This document shows positions 17,318 through 25,368 of a DNA stretch of 64,000 nucleotides, piece after piece. Location of the stretch: NCBI GenBank assembly GCA_022226935.1, contig CP092081.1, positions 192,902 to 256,901 of the forward strand. Reading direction: 5' to 3'. The first letter of the stretch is position 1; each line of letters starts with the position of its first letter. The notes below the pieces were generated by a model. The model searched no databases. It was given only the letters and a program-made list of their open reading frames with translations, and had not been told where the DNA came from. The stretch is from Nitrospira sp. (GTDB taxonomy: Bacteria > Nitrospirota > Nitrospiria > Nitrospirales > Nitrospiraceae). A program made the translations under genes and the position numbers.

Positions 17318-18552
17318 TTGAGATCCTTGAACAGGTCCAGCAGCGGCTGCGCCCAGCCGTTTCCCGTGATCACCGCGACGGTAGCCAATAGTGTCCCGAT
17401 CCCGATCACGCTCAGAATAAAGGCCTTGCCGAGATCCTGCCCGCGCAGCGTACCGATCTGGATTGGTTCCTTTGAGAGATAGGCGCTGGCGGCGTAGAGT
17501 TCCTCGCCGATCAGGGTGTAGTCACAGGTCGTCACGAAAAACGGTAACTGATGGTCAGAATCGGTGCCGGCAATTTGAATGGCCCCCGTGCTCGCGCCGG
17601 TTTCGGTCAGCAAGAGCGATTCGGCGAAGTATGACCCCATGAAGAAGTTTGCCGCCGGTTTCCGCCGGAGCATGATGCCGTCGACGGCCGCGGTGTAGCT
17701 GAATTGGTCGCTGGTGATGAAAAAGTTTGCGTCGTCCTTGAACAGGTCCGGTTTTCCCGCTTCCATGTAGGCCTGTTTCGTAATCTCCTGGCAGACCGCC
17801 ATCGTGATCGGCTCCCGATGCGGCACCAGCAATTCCGTTTCGTAGGAGGCGGCTTTCTTGGCGACGCGTCCCAGGATCACGGCGGCAGCAATCGTGGAGG
17901 GATCGTTCATGTCATGCGCGCCGGTCATGTAGAGCACCGGCTTGCCTAATTCCGTGGCCCGCCCGATGGCTTCATCGACCGCATCCAAACCGGGTATGCG
18001 CCGAAGGAAGATATCTTTTCGCTTGGCCAGGTTGATGGCGTAAAACACGATCGCGCCGAACATCAGCGCCAGCACGAGGTTGTTCACCTGGTTCCAGTTC
18101 ATCCAGTTCGGTTCGGCGGAGGCGACGACCGGCGGCGCAATTAATCGTTCCTGCCCGCTGACCGATGCAACGGTGACGGCATAGGGCTGGCCGGATTTTA
18201 CTTCGAGGCCTTTGCCGTTCTTGATCAGAAACAGATGATCGTTCGGATCACCGGATCTCGTCCACCAGGCCGACTTGCCTTCGCGCACGTAGCGGGTATT
18301 GGCAGGAAATTCTGCGACCACCTTCCACGCCGTGGGGTCCTGGGGAAGGCCGCCTTCATGGACCAGGATCTGATATTTGGCGGTGGCACTGTCGGTTGCG
18401 GAGGAAGCCCAGAGGACTGTGAGACTTCCGCCTCCGTCGCTGGGAGTATCGATCACGCGAAGCTGCTGCGGCATCGTCTGCGCCGGGGTAAGCGACGGGA
18501 GCAGCGCCGGCAGGCAGATCATAACGATGAGGATGAGGAGGCGATGCAGCAC
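17314..18552 (-). CDS. Exported/membrane protein resembling DUF6754
   Basis: 412 residues from a GTG with GGAG ten bases upstream. Parts in order: a signal-like hydrophobic segment (residues 3-24); a fibronectin-III-like extracytoplasmic domain to about 135; a transmembrane helix (NNLVLALMFGAIVFYAINLA, about 153-172); a soluble domain of about 200 residues starting at IFLRRIPGLDAVDEAIGRAT; and a final hydrophobic helix near 370-390. I believe the soluble part is the family called DUF6754, from memory. The motifs VLYMTGAHDMNDPSTIAAA and FVTTCDYTLIGEELYAASAY are the most distinctive. Its start lies 5 bases after the preceding stop and its stop overlaps the next start. Confidence 0.7.
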   Translation of the reverse strand: MLHRLLILIVMICLPALLPSLTPAQTMPQQLRVIDTPSDGGGSLTVLWASSATDSATAKYQILVHEGGLPQDPTAWKVVAEFPANTRYVREGKSAWWTRSGDPNDHLFLIKNGKGLEVKSGQPYAVTVASVSGQERLIAPPVVASAEPNWMNWNQVNNLVLALMFGAIVFYAINLAKRKDIFLRRIPGLDAVDEAIGRATELGKPVLYMTGAHDMNDPSTIAAAVILGRVAKKAASYETELLVPHREPITMAVCQEITKQAYMEAGKPDLFKDDANFFITSDQFSYTAAVDGIMLRRKPAANFFMGSYFAESLLLTETGASTGAIQIAGTDSDHQLPFFVTTCDYTLIGEELYAASAYLSKEPIQIGTLRGQDLGKAFILSVIGIGTLLATVAVITGNGWAQPLLDLFKDLK

Positions 18553-18557
18553 GCGGG

Positions 18558-19685
18558 TCAGGCTCCTTCGATCACTTCGATATTGGCGCGGGGCACCACG
18601 GTCGTCGTTCCGTCCGGAAAACGGACTTCCAGTACGCGGACTTCGCTTTCGGTTGGAATGGCACGCAACTCCGACGGCAGCCCTGAGACCGCGCCGATCT
18701 TTCCGAACAGCGGATCGCGGATAACCCGCACCGGATCGCCGAGTTGAATGCCTTCCCGCTCGGCCTGCGCCACCTTCGTGACTGCAGCCGGGCCGCTGTG
18801 CGGAATGATAATTTCGGGACGAATGACGCCGGCGCGGATCTGCGTGGCTCCAGAGATCGACGCCTTCTGCCCGGCATGGGCGGAGAGCAACGCAAACGTC
18901 TTGGGCGCCATGGGAATCGTGCCGAACCCTTCCGTCAGAATCAATGTGAAGCCGACTTGCTCCGTGCCGGTGATCGCGACACCCAGATCATATCCGAGCA
19001 GGGCGCGCAGGTCCTTGTCGTGGATGCCGCCGACGACCAGGCCGACGATGCCGAGTTCTTTTGCGCGCGCCATCGTGGCCGCCGGGAGAAAGGCGCCTCC
19101 GACCACCACCTTGCCTTTCATCGATGGATTGAGCTGTTCCGGCAAGAGGGGTTGATCAGGTGCCTTCACGCCCATCACCAGTTCGCCGCTGGTCTCTCCT
19201 CCGATGCCGAAGATGCCTTGCACCAGGCTGCAGGTGCTTTCCACCGTCACACCTTGATCAGGATGTACTTCGGCCACGGCGCCGTCGATGTAGCCGCGGA
19301 GCTCCAACACCCGTGGCGGTTCACGCAACAGGATTTGCCCGGTGATCGTGGAGACGGACTCTACCTTGCCGGTGATCGGCGAGCGAATTTCTGTCTTCAA
19401 CCATTTGATGAAGGGTTTGTTCTCGGCGAGGACATCGTCTTTCTGGACGGAGTCTTGTTCTTTCTTGACCAGGTAGTCGTTGATTTCATCCGGTGCGATA
19501 CCGAGCTGATTGGCGAGGTTGAGCGGCACGACCTTTCCCGGCAATTCGGCGCGAGCCACTGCCGTATCCGCCCGCACACTGTCGCCGACCTGGACCAAGA
19601 CGGAGCCCGGCAAAGGCAGAATGCGCCGGCGGCGGACGGTGGTCCGCTCGGTGACGGTGAGGCCTGGGGTATAACTGTGCGCCAT
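18558..19685 (-). CDS. Barrel-sandwich (biotinyl/lipoyl-like) protein of the MutL-type cluster
   Basis: 375 residues, no signal peptide. The N terminus has two hammerhead-like strands (LPGSVLVQVGDSVRADTAVA and SPITGKVESVSTITGQILL) as in biotinyl/lipoyl, RnfC and NqrA domains, but no Lys in a biotin or lipoyl motif. A Gly-rich central part (VVVGGAFLPAATMARAKELG, IVGLVVGGIHDKDL) follows, and the C terminus has a KOW-like stretch (GDPVRVIRDPLFGKIGAVSG). It sits between the MutL-type ATPase and the DUF6754-like gene, and is probably a soluble or peripheral adaptor of the complex. No function can be assigned. Confidence 0.75.
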   Translation of the reverse strand: MAHSYTPGLTVTERTTVRRRRILPLPGSVLVQVGDSVRADTAVARAELPGKVVPLNLANQLGIAPDEINDYLVKKEQDSVQKDDVLAENKPFIKWLKTEIRSPITGKVESVSTITGQILLREPPRVLELRGYIDGAVAEVHPDQGVTVESTCSLVQGIFGIGGETSGELVMGVKAPDQPLLPEQLNPSMKGKVVVGGAFLPAATMARAKELGIVGLVVGGIHDKDLRALLGYDLGVAITGTEQVGFTLILTEGFGTIPMAPKTFALLSAHAGQKASISGATQIRAGVIRPEIIIPHSGPAAVTKVAQAEREGIQLGDPVRVIRDPLFGKIGAVSGLPSELRAIPTESEVRVLEVRFPDGTTTVVPRANIEVIEGA

Positions 19686-19826
19686 AATCGGTTGCTGAAC
19701 ACGCCCTAGAGCTTCGTTCTCAGTTGCTCGCTCCCCTCACTACAACTCCCGGTACGACTCGGGACTCTCGCGCCTTGCGGCCTTGCTGCAGAGCGTTCCG
19801 TGCCATCAGCCATTCGCTGGCAGCTA

Positions 19827-21677
19827 TCAGTTCCCCTTTGGATACAACCCGACCGCCTGGTACCACTTGGTCAACATGGCGACTCGGGCAGCCTGCTCCG
19901 TGGGCAATTGTAACGGCCGGCCGCGCCCGTCCAGCATGAGACCCACGACACCGCCTTTCACCGTTCGCGTGAACGATTGTCCCGGCCCCTCGCCGAGATC
20001 CGCCTGTTTCGAAGGCTGCAGCGTCACGGTCGCCTGTTGATCGCGGGTCAGACTGAATAACTTGAGATCGCCGAACGCCAGCGTGCCTTTTTCGATGCGT
20101 CCATCCGGCAGTGCAACTTCGTAGTCAGCGCACCGCTCCCCGTCCTTCCCCTGCCCGATCGGCGCAATGCAGGTGCCGAGATACACCATGCAATCGCGGA
20201 CGAAGACATCGGTGGCCGCCTGTTCGTTGACGGTAGAGAGCACGCCGAGATGCGGCATCATGAAAATGCTGTCCACCGAGAGCGTCGTGACGCCGAGCGG
20301 TTCGTAAGCATCGACCATCATCAACATGGATTGGATGCGGCGCGGTGCGTGGGACAGGATGCCGCCGCTCCCGACGATCAAATCCAACTTCAACAAATCG
20401 ATGAGGGTCTTGCCGGAGGTGCGTTGCTCGAACACATCGGAGATGGTGCGTTCCTGTTGGACGCCCTTCAACCCCGTCGCCAGCGACTTGTGATGGATCA
20501 ATGCCAACCGCAGCGCTTCGCGCGCAATGGCATGTTCGATCTGCAACTCATCGAGCGATTGCGGGATAGTCGTGGGGCGCACCATTTTATTCTTAATGCG
20601 ATTCCTGAGGGTCTGCTCGTCGATGGTGAACGGCACCCAGCGCATGATGTTCTCCAGCCCCGCTTCGGCCAACACGTTCGAGATGCTGTACGACATGCCG
20701 AGGTTCGCGCTGACCGTGCGGTTGAAAAGCCCGCCGAACACGGAGAACACGTCGGTCGTCGCGCCGCCGATGTCCACGCCGATCAGGTTGATCCCCTCGC
20801 GCTTGGCGATGGTCTCCATGATGACGCCGACTGCGGCCGGCGTCGGCATGATGGGCGCGCCGGCCATCTCAATGAGTTTCTTGTAGCCCGGGGCCTGTTG
20901 CATGACGTGTTCAAGAAACAGGTCATGGATCTTATTGCGCGCCGGCGCGAGGTTTTCCCGCTCCAATACGGGCCGGATGTTGTCGGCGAATTCGAGCGCC
21001 GTCTTCTCGCCGAGAATCTTGTTGACCTGCGGCTGCGCATCTTTATTACCCGCGTAGACGAGCGGCAGCCGGTAGGTGCTGCCGAAGCGCGGACGAGGTT
21101 CAGCTGCGGCGATGTATTCGGCCATTTCCACGACGTGGGTCACGGCGCCGCCGTCGGTGCCACCGGACATGAGAATCATGTCGGGCCGCATGGTGCGAAT
21201 CCGTTCGATCTTTTCGTAGGGCAACCGCCCGTCGTTGGAGGCCAGCACGTCGATGACGATGGCGCCGGCGCCGAGCGCGGCGCGTTGGGCGCTTTCCCCC
21301 GTCATGTTCTGCACCACGCCCGTGACCATCATCTGCAAGCCGCCGCCGGCACTGCTCGTCGAGACGTAGATGTCCACGCCTCGCTTCGGATCGCCTTGCG
21401 CTGCTTGATTGGGGGTGATGATACGGTCGCCGTCCAGGATCGTCCGGCCGGAGAGTTCTTCGATTTCAGCAATGGCATTGAGCACGCCGCGGGTTACGTC
21501 TTCGAACGGAGCCTCGACAGTGGTGGGGGCCTCGCCGCGGTAGGTTTGGCGATATTCGTTGCCGACCTTCTCGATCAGAATGGCTTTGGTGGTCGTGCTG
21601 CCGCAGTCGGTCGCGACGATGACGTTCAGGGGATGCGTCGGGTTTGATGTCGCGGGGGACTGCTGCGCTGCCGTCAT
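19827..21677 (-). CDS. MutL-type ASKHA ATPase (glutamate mutase L family)
   Basis: About 616 residues. Two phosphate-binding motifs of the actin/hexokinase/Hsp70 superfamily are visible: ATDCGSTTTKAIL (residues 22-34) and GVDIGGATTDVFSV (near 300). LMSGGTDGGAVTHVVEMAEY is also typical of the MutL family, named from genes beside coenzyme-B12-dependent glutamate mutase. No mutase or B12 gene is near, so the name says little about role. This is unrelated to DNA mismatch repair MutL. The start is the ATG at 21677, overlapping the stop of the upstream small gene (ATGA). It is likely the ATP-driven or activating part of the cluster. Confidence 0.88.
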   Translation of the reverse strand: MTAAQQSPATSNPTHPLNVIVATDCGSTTTKAILIEKVGNEYRQTYRGEAPTTVEAPFEDVTRGVLNAIAEIEELSGRTILDGDRIITPNQAAQGDPKRGVDIYVSTSSAGGGLQMMVTGVVQNMTGESAQRAALGAGAIVIDVLASNDGRLPYEKIERIRTMRPDMILMSGGTDGGAVTHVVEMAEYIAAAEPRPRFGSTYRLPLVYAGNKDAQPQVNKILGEKTALEFADNIRPVLERENLAPARNKIHDLFLEHVMQQAPGYKKLIEMAGAPIMPTPAAVGVIMETIAKREGINLIGVDIGGATTDVFSVFGGLFNRTVSANLGMSYSISNVLAEAGLENIMRWVPFTIDEQTLRNRIKNKMVRPTTIPQSLDELQIEHAIAREALRLALIHHKSLATGLKGVQQERTISDVFEQRTSGKTLIDLLKLDLIVGSGGILSHAPRRIQSMLMMVDAYEPLGVTTLSVDSIFMMPHLGVLSTVNEQAATDVFVRDCMVYLGTCIAPIGQGKDGERCADYEVALPDGRIEKGTLAFGDLKLFSLTRDQQATVTLQPSKQADLGEGPGQSFTRTVKGGVVGLMLDGRGRPLQLPTEQAARVAMLTKWYQAVGLYPKGN

Positions 21678-22048
21678 CGAGCCGGCGCTCCTACGGAAGC
21701 TGCGGCCTTGGCTTCGATGAGCGCGGTCAAGCGTTGCAGAGAGTCTCGTCGCTCCAGCAGGCGGGCGATCTGCGCGAGTTCGCTGCCGCTGAAGACACAT
21801 TCGACGAGAGGCGCCAGGAAGTGCAACGCCTGGCTGCCGAGAAAATTCATGGGGCCCATCGATTCGAGAAAGAGCATGGCCGGTGCCGTCATACGCCGCG
21901 CCACGATGGCCTCGGCAATCCGTTCGAGCAACATGAGTTCTTCCGCCGTAAAGGCCTGCTGCTCGGCACGCAGGGCGAAGGCGTGACGGAGGCCTTGCCG
22001 GATATTCTGCGCCTGACGGGATACAAACCCGGATGAGAAGACAGCCAT
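21674..22048 (-). CDS. Small helical protein, first gene of the MutL-type cluster
   Basis: 124 residues, predicted mostly alpha-helical (AEELMLLERIAEAIVARRMT, LAQIARLLERRDSLQRLTAL). Its stop overlaps the MutL-type start by 4 bases, so the two are made together and may bind each other. A segment FLESMGPMNFLGSQALHFLA is hydrophobic and could contact a membrane or a partner. No family recognised. As the first gene it probably carries the unit's promoter in 22049-22110. Confidence 0.75.
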   Translation of the reverse strand: MAVFSSGFVSRQAQNIRQGLRHAFALRAEQQAFTAEELMLLERIAEAIVARRMTAPAMLFLESMGPMNFLGSQALHFLAPLVECVFSGSELAQIARLLERRDSLQRLTALIEAKAAASVGAPAR

Positions 22049-22417
22049 AAGTGCTTGTCAGATCAGCTTAAACGATTGGTTCGGCATTATATGAAGGGGG
22101 CGAGGGAGAGTCAATCAATGGGACAATCATCATCCTCTGTTCGACGGGTCCGGCGCGCGAACCATCCCCACAGGATGCATCGTCACAGACCGATGCGAGG
22201 AGAGGACATGATTATACCCTGAGAGAAGTTCTGTCTCCATGAGGACCAATGCTGAAGAGCACAAACTTGCCGGAGGGAAAAGGTCGGACGGACAGGAATC
22301 CTTAGGCAAACCCCTGAAATTCAGTAGACAAGGAACAGTCAATCGCTGCTCTTGTCGTCAGTCGTTCTCCAGCCGTTCGATCGTACCGAGGCAGGTCTTC
22401 ACTGTGCCGATGAGCTG
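22049..22417. other. Intergenic stretch without recognised features
   Basis: 369 bases between hflX (which ends at 22418) and the start of the MutL-type unit. Short open frames here have no family features. No tRNA, repeat-cluster member or strong terminator seen. Confidence 0.5.
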
Positions 22418-23803
22418 TCATTGCCCGAGCTTCTTTTTAATCGCCGTCAGATTCTCGGGGGTTGATCGCACCCGTAGCGTCAGCCCCTCGGCATCATAGG
22501 CTTCGGACAAGACTCGCATCCGGGCGCGGATCTCCGCCACGACCTTTTGGGCGGTAAACGGAATGTGCAACTCCTCGTCGAGCATATCGCTCTCAAAGTA
22601 CCCCATGATGCGGTCACGGAGCGCCTGCAGATCGTCCTTGTTTCTCGTTGAAAGTAAGAACGCATCGGGATATTCCGCCTTCAGGGTCGCGAGCTCATCC
22701 GGCCCGAGCCGATCCCGTTTATTCAACACCAACAGGCTGGGGACATCCGTGGCGCCGACTTCGCCCAACACCTTCCGCGTGACATCGAGTTGGGATCGAA
22801 AGGACGGATCTGAGGCATCGACGACAAACAGCAGGAGCGAAGCACTGGCTGCTTCATCCAGTGTCGACTTGAACGAGGCCACCAGGTCATGCGGGAGCTT
22901 CTTGATGAACCCCACCGTATCGGACAGCAGCACTTTTGGACGCGTCTCCGGATACAAGGGCCGGATCGTCGTATCGAGCGTGGCAAACAGCTTGTCGGCC
23001 ACGAGCACCTCGCTGCCCGTCATCGCACGCATGAGCGAGGATTTCCCGGCATTGGTGTATCCCACGAGCGCGACCGTCAATTCGTGTTCCCGTCTGGCGC
23101 GGCGCGTTTGATGCTCGTCCCCGATCGCCGCCAATTCCGCCCGCAGTTCTTTCGTGCGATCGCGAATTCTGCGCTTATCGAGCTCGAGACTCGTCTCTCC
23201 GGCCCCCTTGCCACCGACTCCCCCGCCTTGCCGTTCGCTGCCCCCGCCGGTTTCGCGCAACCGTGGCGCAAGATAATTGAGCCGCGCGATCTCCACCTGC
23301 AACCGCGCCGCTCTTGTGCGCGCGTGCCGGCTGAAAATCTCGATGATGACCCCGGTACGGTCGAGCACCGGCACGCCGGCGGCACGCTCAAGGTTTTTTA
23401 ATTGAGACGGCGACAGATCACAGTCCACGATGACGATCTGCGCCTGTTCGCCTGGGCCTGGGGTCGCCTCAACACTGTCATCGGATTCGTCCTCGTCTGA
23501 TTCTTCCGGAACGTCCAACTCCGCCGCCTCGGGCTTCGACCCGGCCTTGTGTCCCGGCCGTCCAAATGCCTCGATTTTTCCGGACCCGCCGGTCCATTGC
23601 GCCAATTCGGCGAGCTTGCCTTCTCCCAGGACTGCCGCATAGCGATCGGAACTGCGCTTTTGCGTGACCCGGCCCACGACGCGGTACCCGAGAGTCGTCA
23701 CCAGACGGGTGAGCTCTTGCAGCGAACTGTCCACGTCCTCGACCGTCACGCGGGGAGTGCGGATCGCGACAAGCACGGCATTCGATTGTGAGGGCTTCGA
23801 CAT
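22418..23803 (-). CDS. hflX: Ribosome-associated GTPase HflX
   Basis: About 461 residues. HflX is an OBG-HflX GTPase that splits or rescues stalled 70S ribosomes, mainly under heat or antibiotic stress. The HflX N-terminal domain ends in the glycine-rich linker GGGSERQGGGVGGKGAGETS and a coiled-coil; the G domain has GYTNAGKSS (G1), DTVGF (G3) and NKRD (G4). An acidic insert of about 40 residues, rich in Glu, Asp and Ser, lies at residues 85-125 and is not usual. The start used is the ATG at 23803 with GAAAGG upstream; an in-frame start at 23878 is possible. Confidence 0.95.
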   Translation of the reverse strand: MSKPSQSNAVLVAIRTPRVTVEDVDSSLQELTRLVTTLGYRVVGRVTQKRSSDRYAAVLGEGKLAELAQWTGGSGKIEAFGRPGHKAGSKPEAAELDVPEESDEDESDDSVEATPGPGEQAQIVIVDCDLSPSQLKNLERAAGVPVLDRTGVIIEIFSRHARTRAARLQVEIARLNYLAPRLRETGGGSERQGGGVGGKGAGETSLELDKRRIRDRTKELRAELAAIGDEHQTRRARREHELTVALVGYTNAGKSSLMRAMTGSEVLVADKLFATLDTTIRPLYPETRPKVLLSDTVGFIKKLPHDLVASFKSTLDEAASASLLLFVVDASDPSFRSQLDVTRKVLGEVGATDVPSLLVLNKRDRLGPDELATLKAEYPDAFLLSTRNKDDLQALRDRIMGYFESDMLDEELHIPFTAQKVVAEIRARMRVLSEAYDAEGLTLRVRSTPENLTAIKKKLGQ

Positions 23804-24078
23804 CACAGACCTTTCATTGAGCACATATTCTTGAGTTTCGCGCATCTTAACAGGAAACGGCTGGTTCAGGTCCATCACCTCTTAAATCCTCGCTGTGAGG
23901 AGGCACGTCCCCCGCTTTGTGACAGCCGAGCCCGCCACCGCTTTCACAAGCAGGTTATGTCTATGAATCGAGGGCGAGTCTTCTCTCCTCTCCAAATCGA
24001 GAGTGAAGGACGAGTGCAACAATGAGAAGGGTGCCGGTTAGGGTGAATTGAGAGAGAACTGAGGAGCGGCGTACGCCG

Positions 24079-25077
24079 TTATCGGACCGGCAGTCCCAAA
24101 CGGTTCCACCGGACCGTCTTTGAGGTGAGATCAATCGAGAAATAGATGACTTCCGCCTTGCCCAGAATCTTGCCCTTGGGAACGTACCCCCAGAATCGGC
24201 TATCCAGACTGTCCTCACGGTTATCACCCAGTACGAAATAGGATTCTGGAGGAACAGTCACCGGGCCGAGATTATCTCTGGCATCCGTCGCCTGAATGTG
24301 TGTGTCGGTGTGCTGGATATAACTTTCAGTCAGAACGGTCCCGTTCAGATAGATCGCCTGATTACGCACCTCGATGACATCGCCGGGAATCCCGATGACC
24401 CGCTTGACGAACAGTTTCGTCTCGTCTTTGGGATAGTTGAACACGATCACGTCACCACGTCTCGGCGTCGCATCGCCATAGGCTCTCTTGTTCACGACAA
24501 TATGATCGCCTGGCACGAACGTCGGGAGCATAGCACCGCTTGGAATCTTGAGACTACGCGACCAGGACTTCGCCTCAGTGGCAAGGTCTTGAAACGACTC
24601 AGCCCAAAACGCCAAACGAGCAGTATTCAGCAAGGATCCTTCGAGTCGATCCCTGTTGGCATCATAACTATCGAGGATCCACTGCGCTTCACTCGTGCTG
24701 AAGAGAGAACCGTAATATCCGGCCAAGCGGGCTTCTAAAAACCCAGGCGGGGCCAGATCGACCAACATATACTTCATCGCCTTCAGGAGGGATTGCTTCA
24801 GAGTCTCCAGCTCGGACGCGCTCAACGTACTCGCGAGGGCCTCCTTGAGCTGTAGCTTCTTGCTGATGTCCCCGACATCCGATTGTTTGCTCAGCGCGTC
24901 CACCAATGCGCCGTTTGCAACATCCCGTTGAGCCAGCTCATGGTACACGGCCGCAGGAGGTTCGAGTTGCGTTGCGTCCGTCCGAGTATGGCTGTGCGCA
25001 TCAAACGACAAGACAACGGCGGGCAGGGAGCAGATGGTCAAAATGATCAGAAAATAGCCGTGAGGGCGGAAGGACAT
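24079..25077 (-). CDS. lepB: Signal peptidase I with a long N-terminal spacer
   Basis: 332 residues from the ATG at 25077. Signal peptidase I removes signal peptides at the outer face of the inner membrane with a Ser-Lys dyad. Ser180 sits in KIPSGAMLPTFVPGDH, Lys225 in FVKRVIGIPGD, and GDNREDSLDSR is the box E motif. One hydrophobic helix at residues 8-24 is the likely anchor. Between it and the catalytic Ser lie about 150 mostly helical residues, whereas the usual enzyme has the catalytic part soon after the membrane helix. The product seems active; the spacer may be a fused partner domain. Confidence 0.93.
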   Translation of the reverse strand: MSFRPHGYFLIILTICSLPAVVLSFDAHSHTRTDATQLEPPAAVYHELAQRDVANGALVDALSKQSDVGDISKKLQLKEALASTLSASELETLKQSLLKAMKYMLVDLAPPGFLEARLAGYYGSLFSTSEAQWILDSYDANRDRLEGSLLNTARLAFWAESFQDLATEAKSWSRSLKIPSGAMLPTFVPGDHIVVNKRAYGDATPRRGDVIVFNYPKDETKLFVKRVIGIPGDVIEVRNQAIYLNGTVLTESYIQHTDTHIQATDARDNLGPVTVPPESYFVLGDNREDSLDSRFWGYVPKGKILGKAEVIYFSIDLTSKTVRWNRLGLPVR

Positions 25078-25368
25078 ACTAGGAACTGTATCCCTGAATG
25101 GGAATACGGTCAACGAAAGCAGTCAGAATGGCGCAGACAGAACGCTTGCCTCTCGCAGCAGATGTGGCAACAGGTCGTTCCCTCCTCCCGGGGATTGTCA
25201 CATGGCGAAGCTGTTTCGTGGGCCTGAGCCCGCCTCCAATCGCATGAGTCCCGGCAACCTCAGCCAGCAGTCTGGTTGTCAGATAACTTTCTCACCGACG
25301 CGACATTTCTTCTACCCTACGCGCCCCGGCGGAGAGGTCGATCTCCGAAGCCAACAGCCACTCCCTTA

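Noticed and set aside
20250-21647. Long open frame on the plus strand opposite the MutL-type gene
   Set aside because: It is antisense to a gene with clear ASKHA motifs and gives a His/Arg-rich low-complexity product; a usual shadow in GC-rich DNA.
19827-21677. MutL-type gene as DNA mismatch repair MutL
   Set aside because: It lacks GHKL ATPase motifs and has ASKHA motifs; the shared name is a coincidence.
22130-22342. Small minus-strand frame of 70 codons in the gap after hflX
   Set aside because: No ribosome site, no recognisable domain and a composition unlike the neighbours; not supported as a gene.
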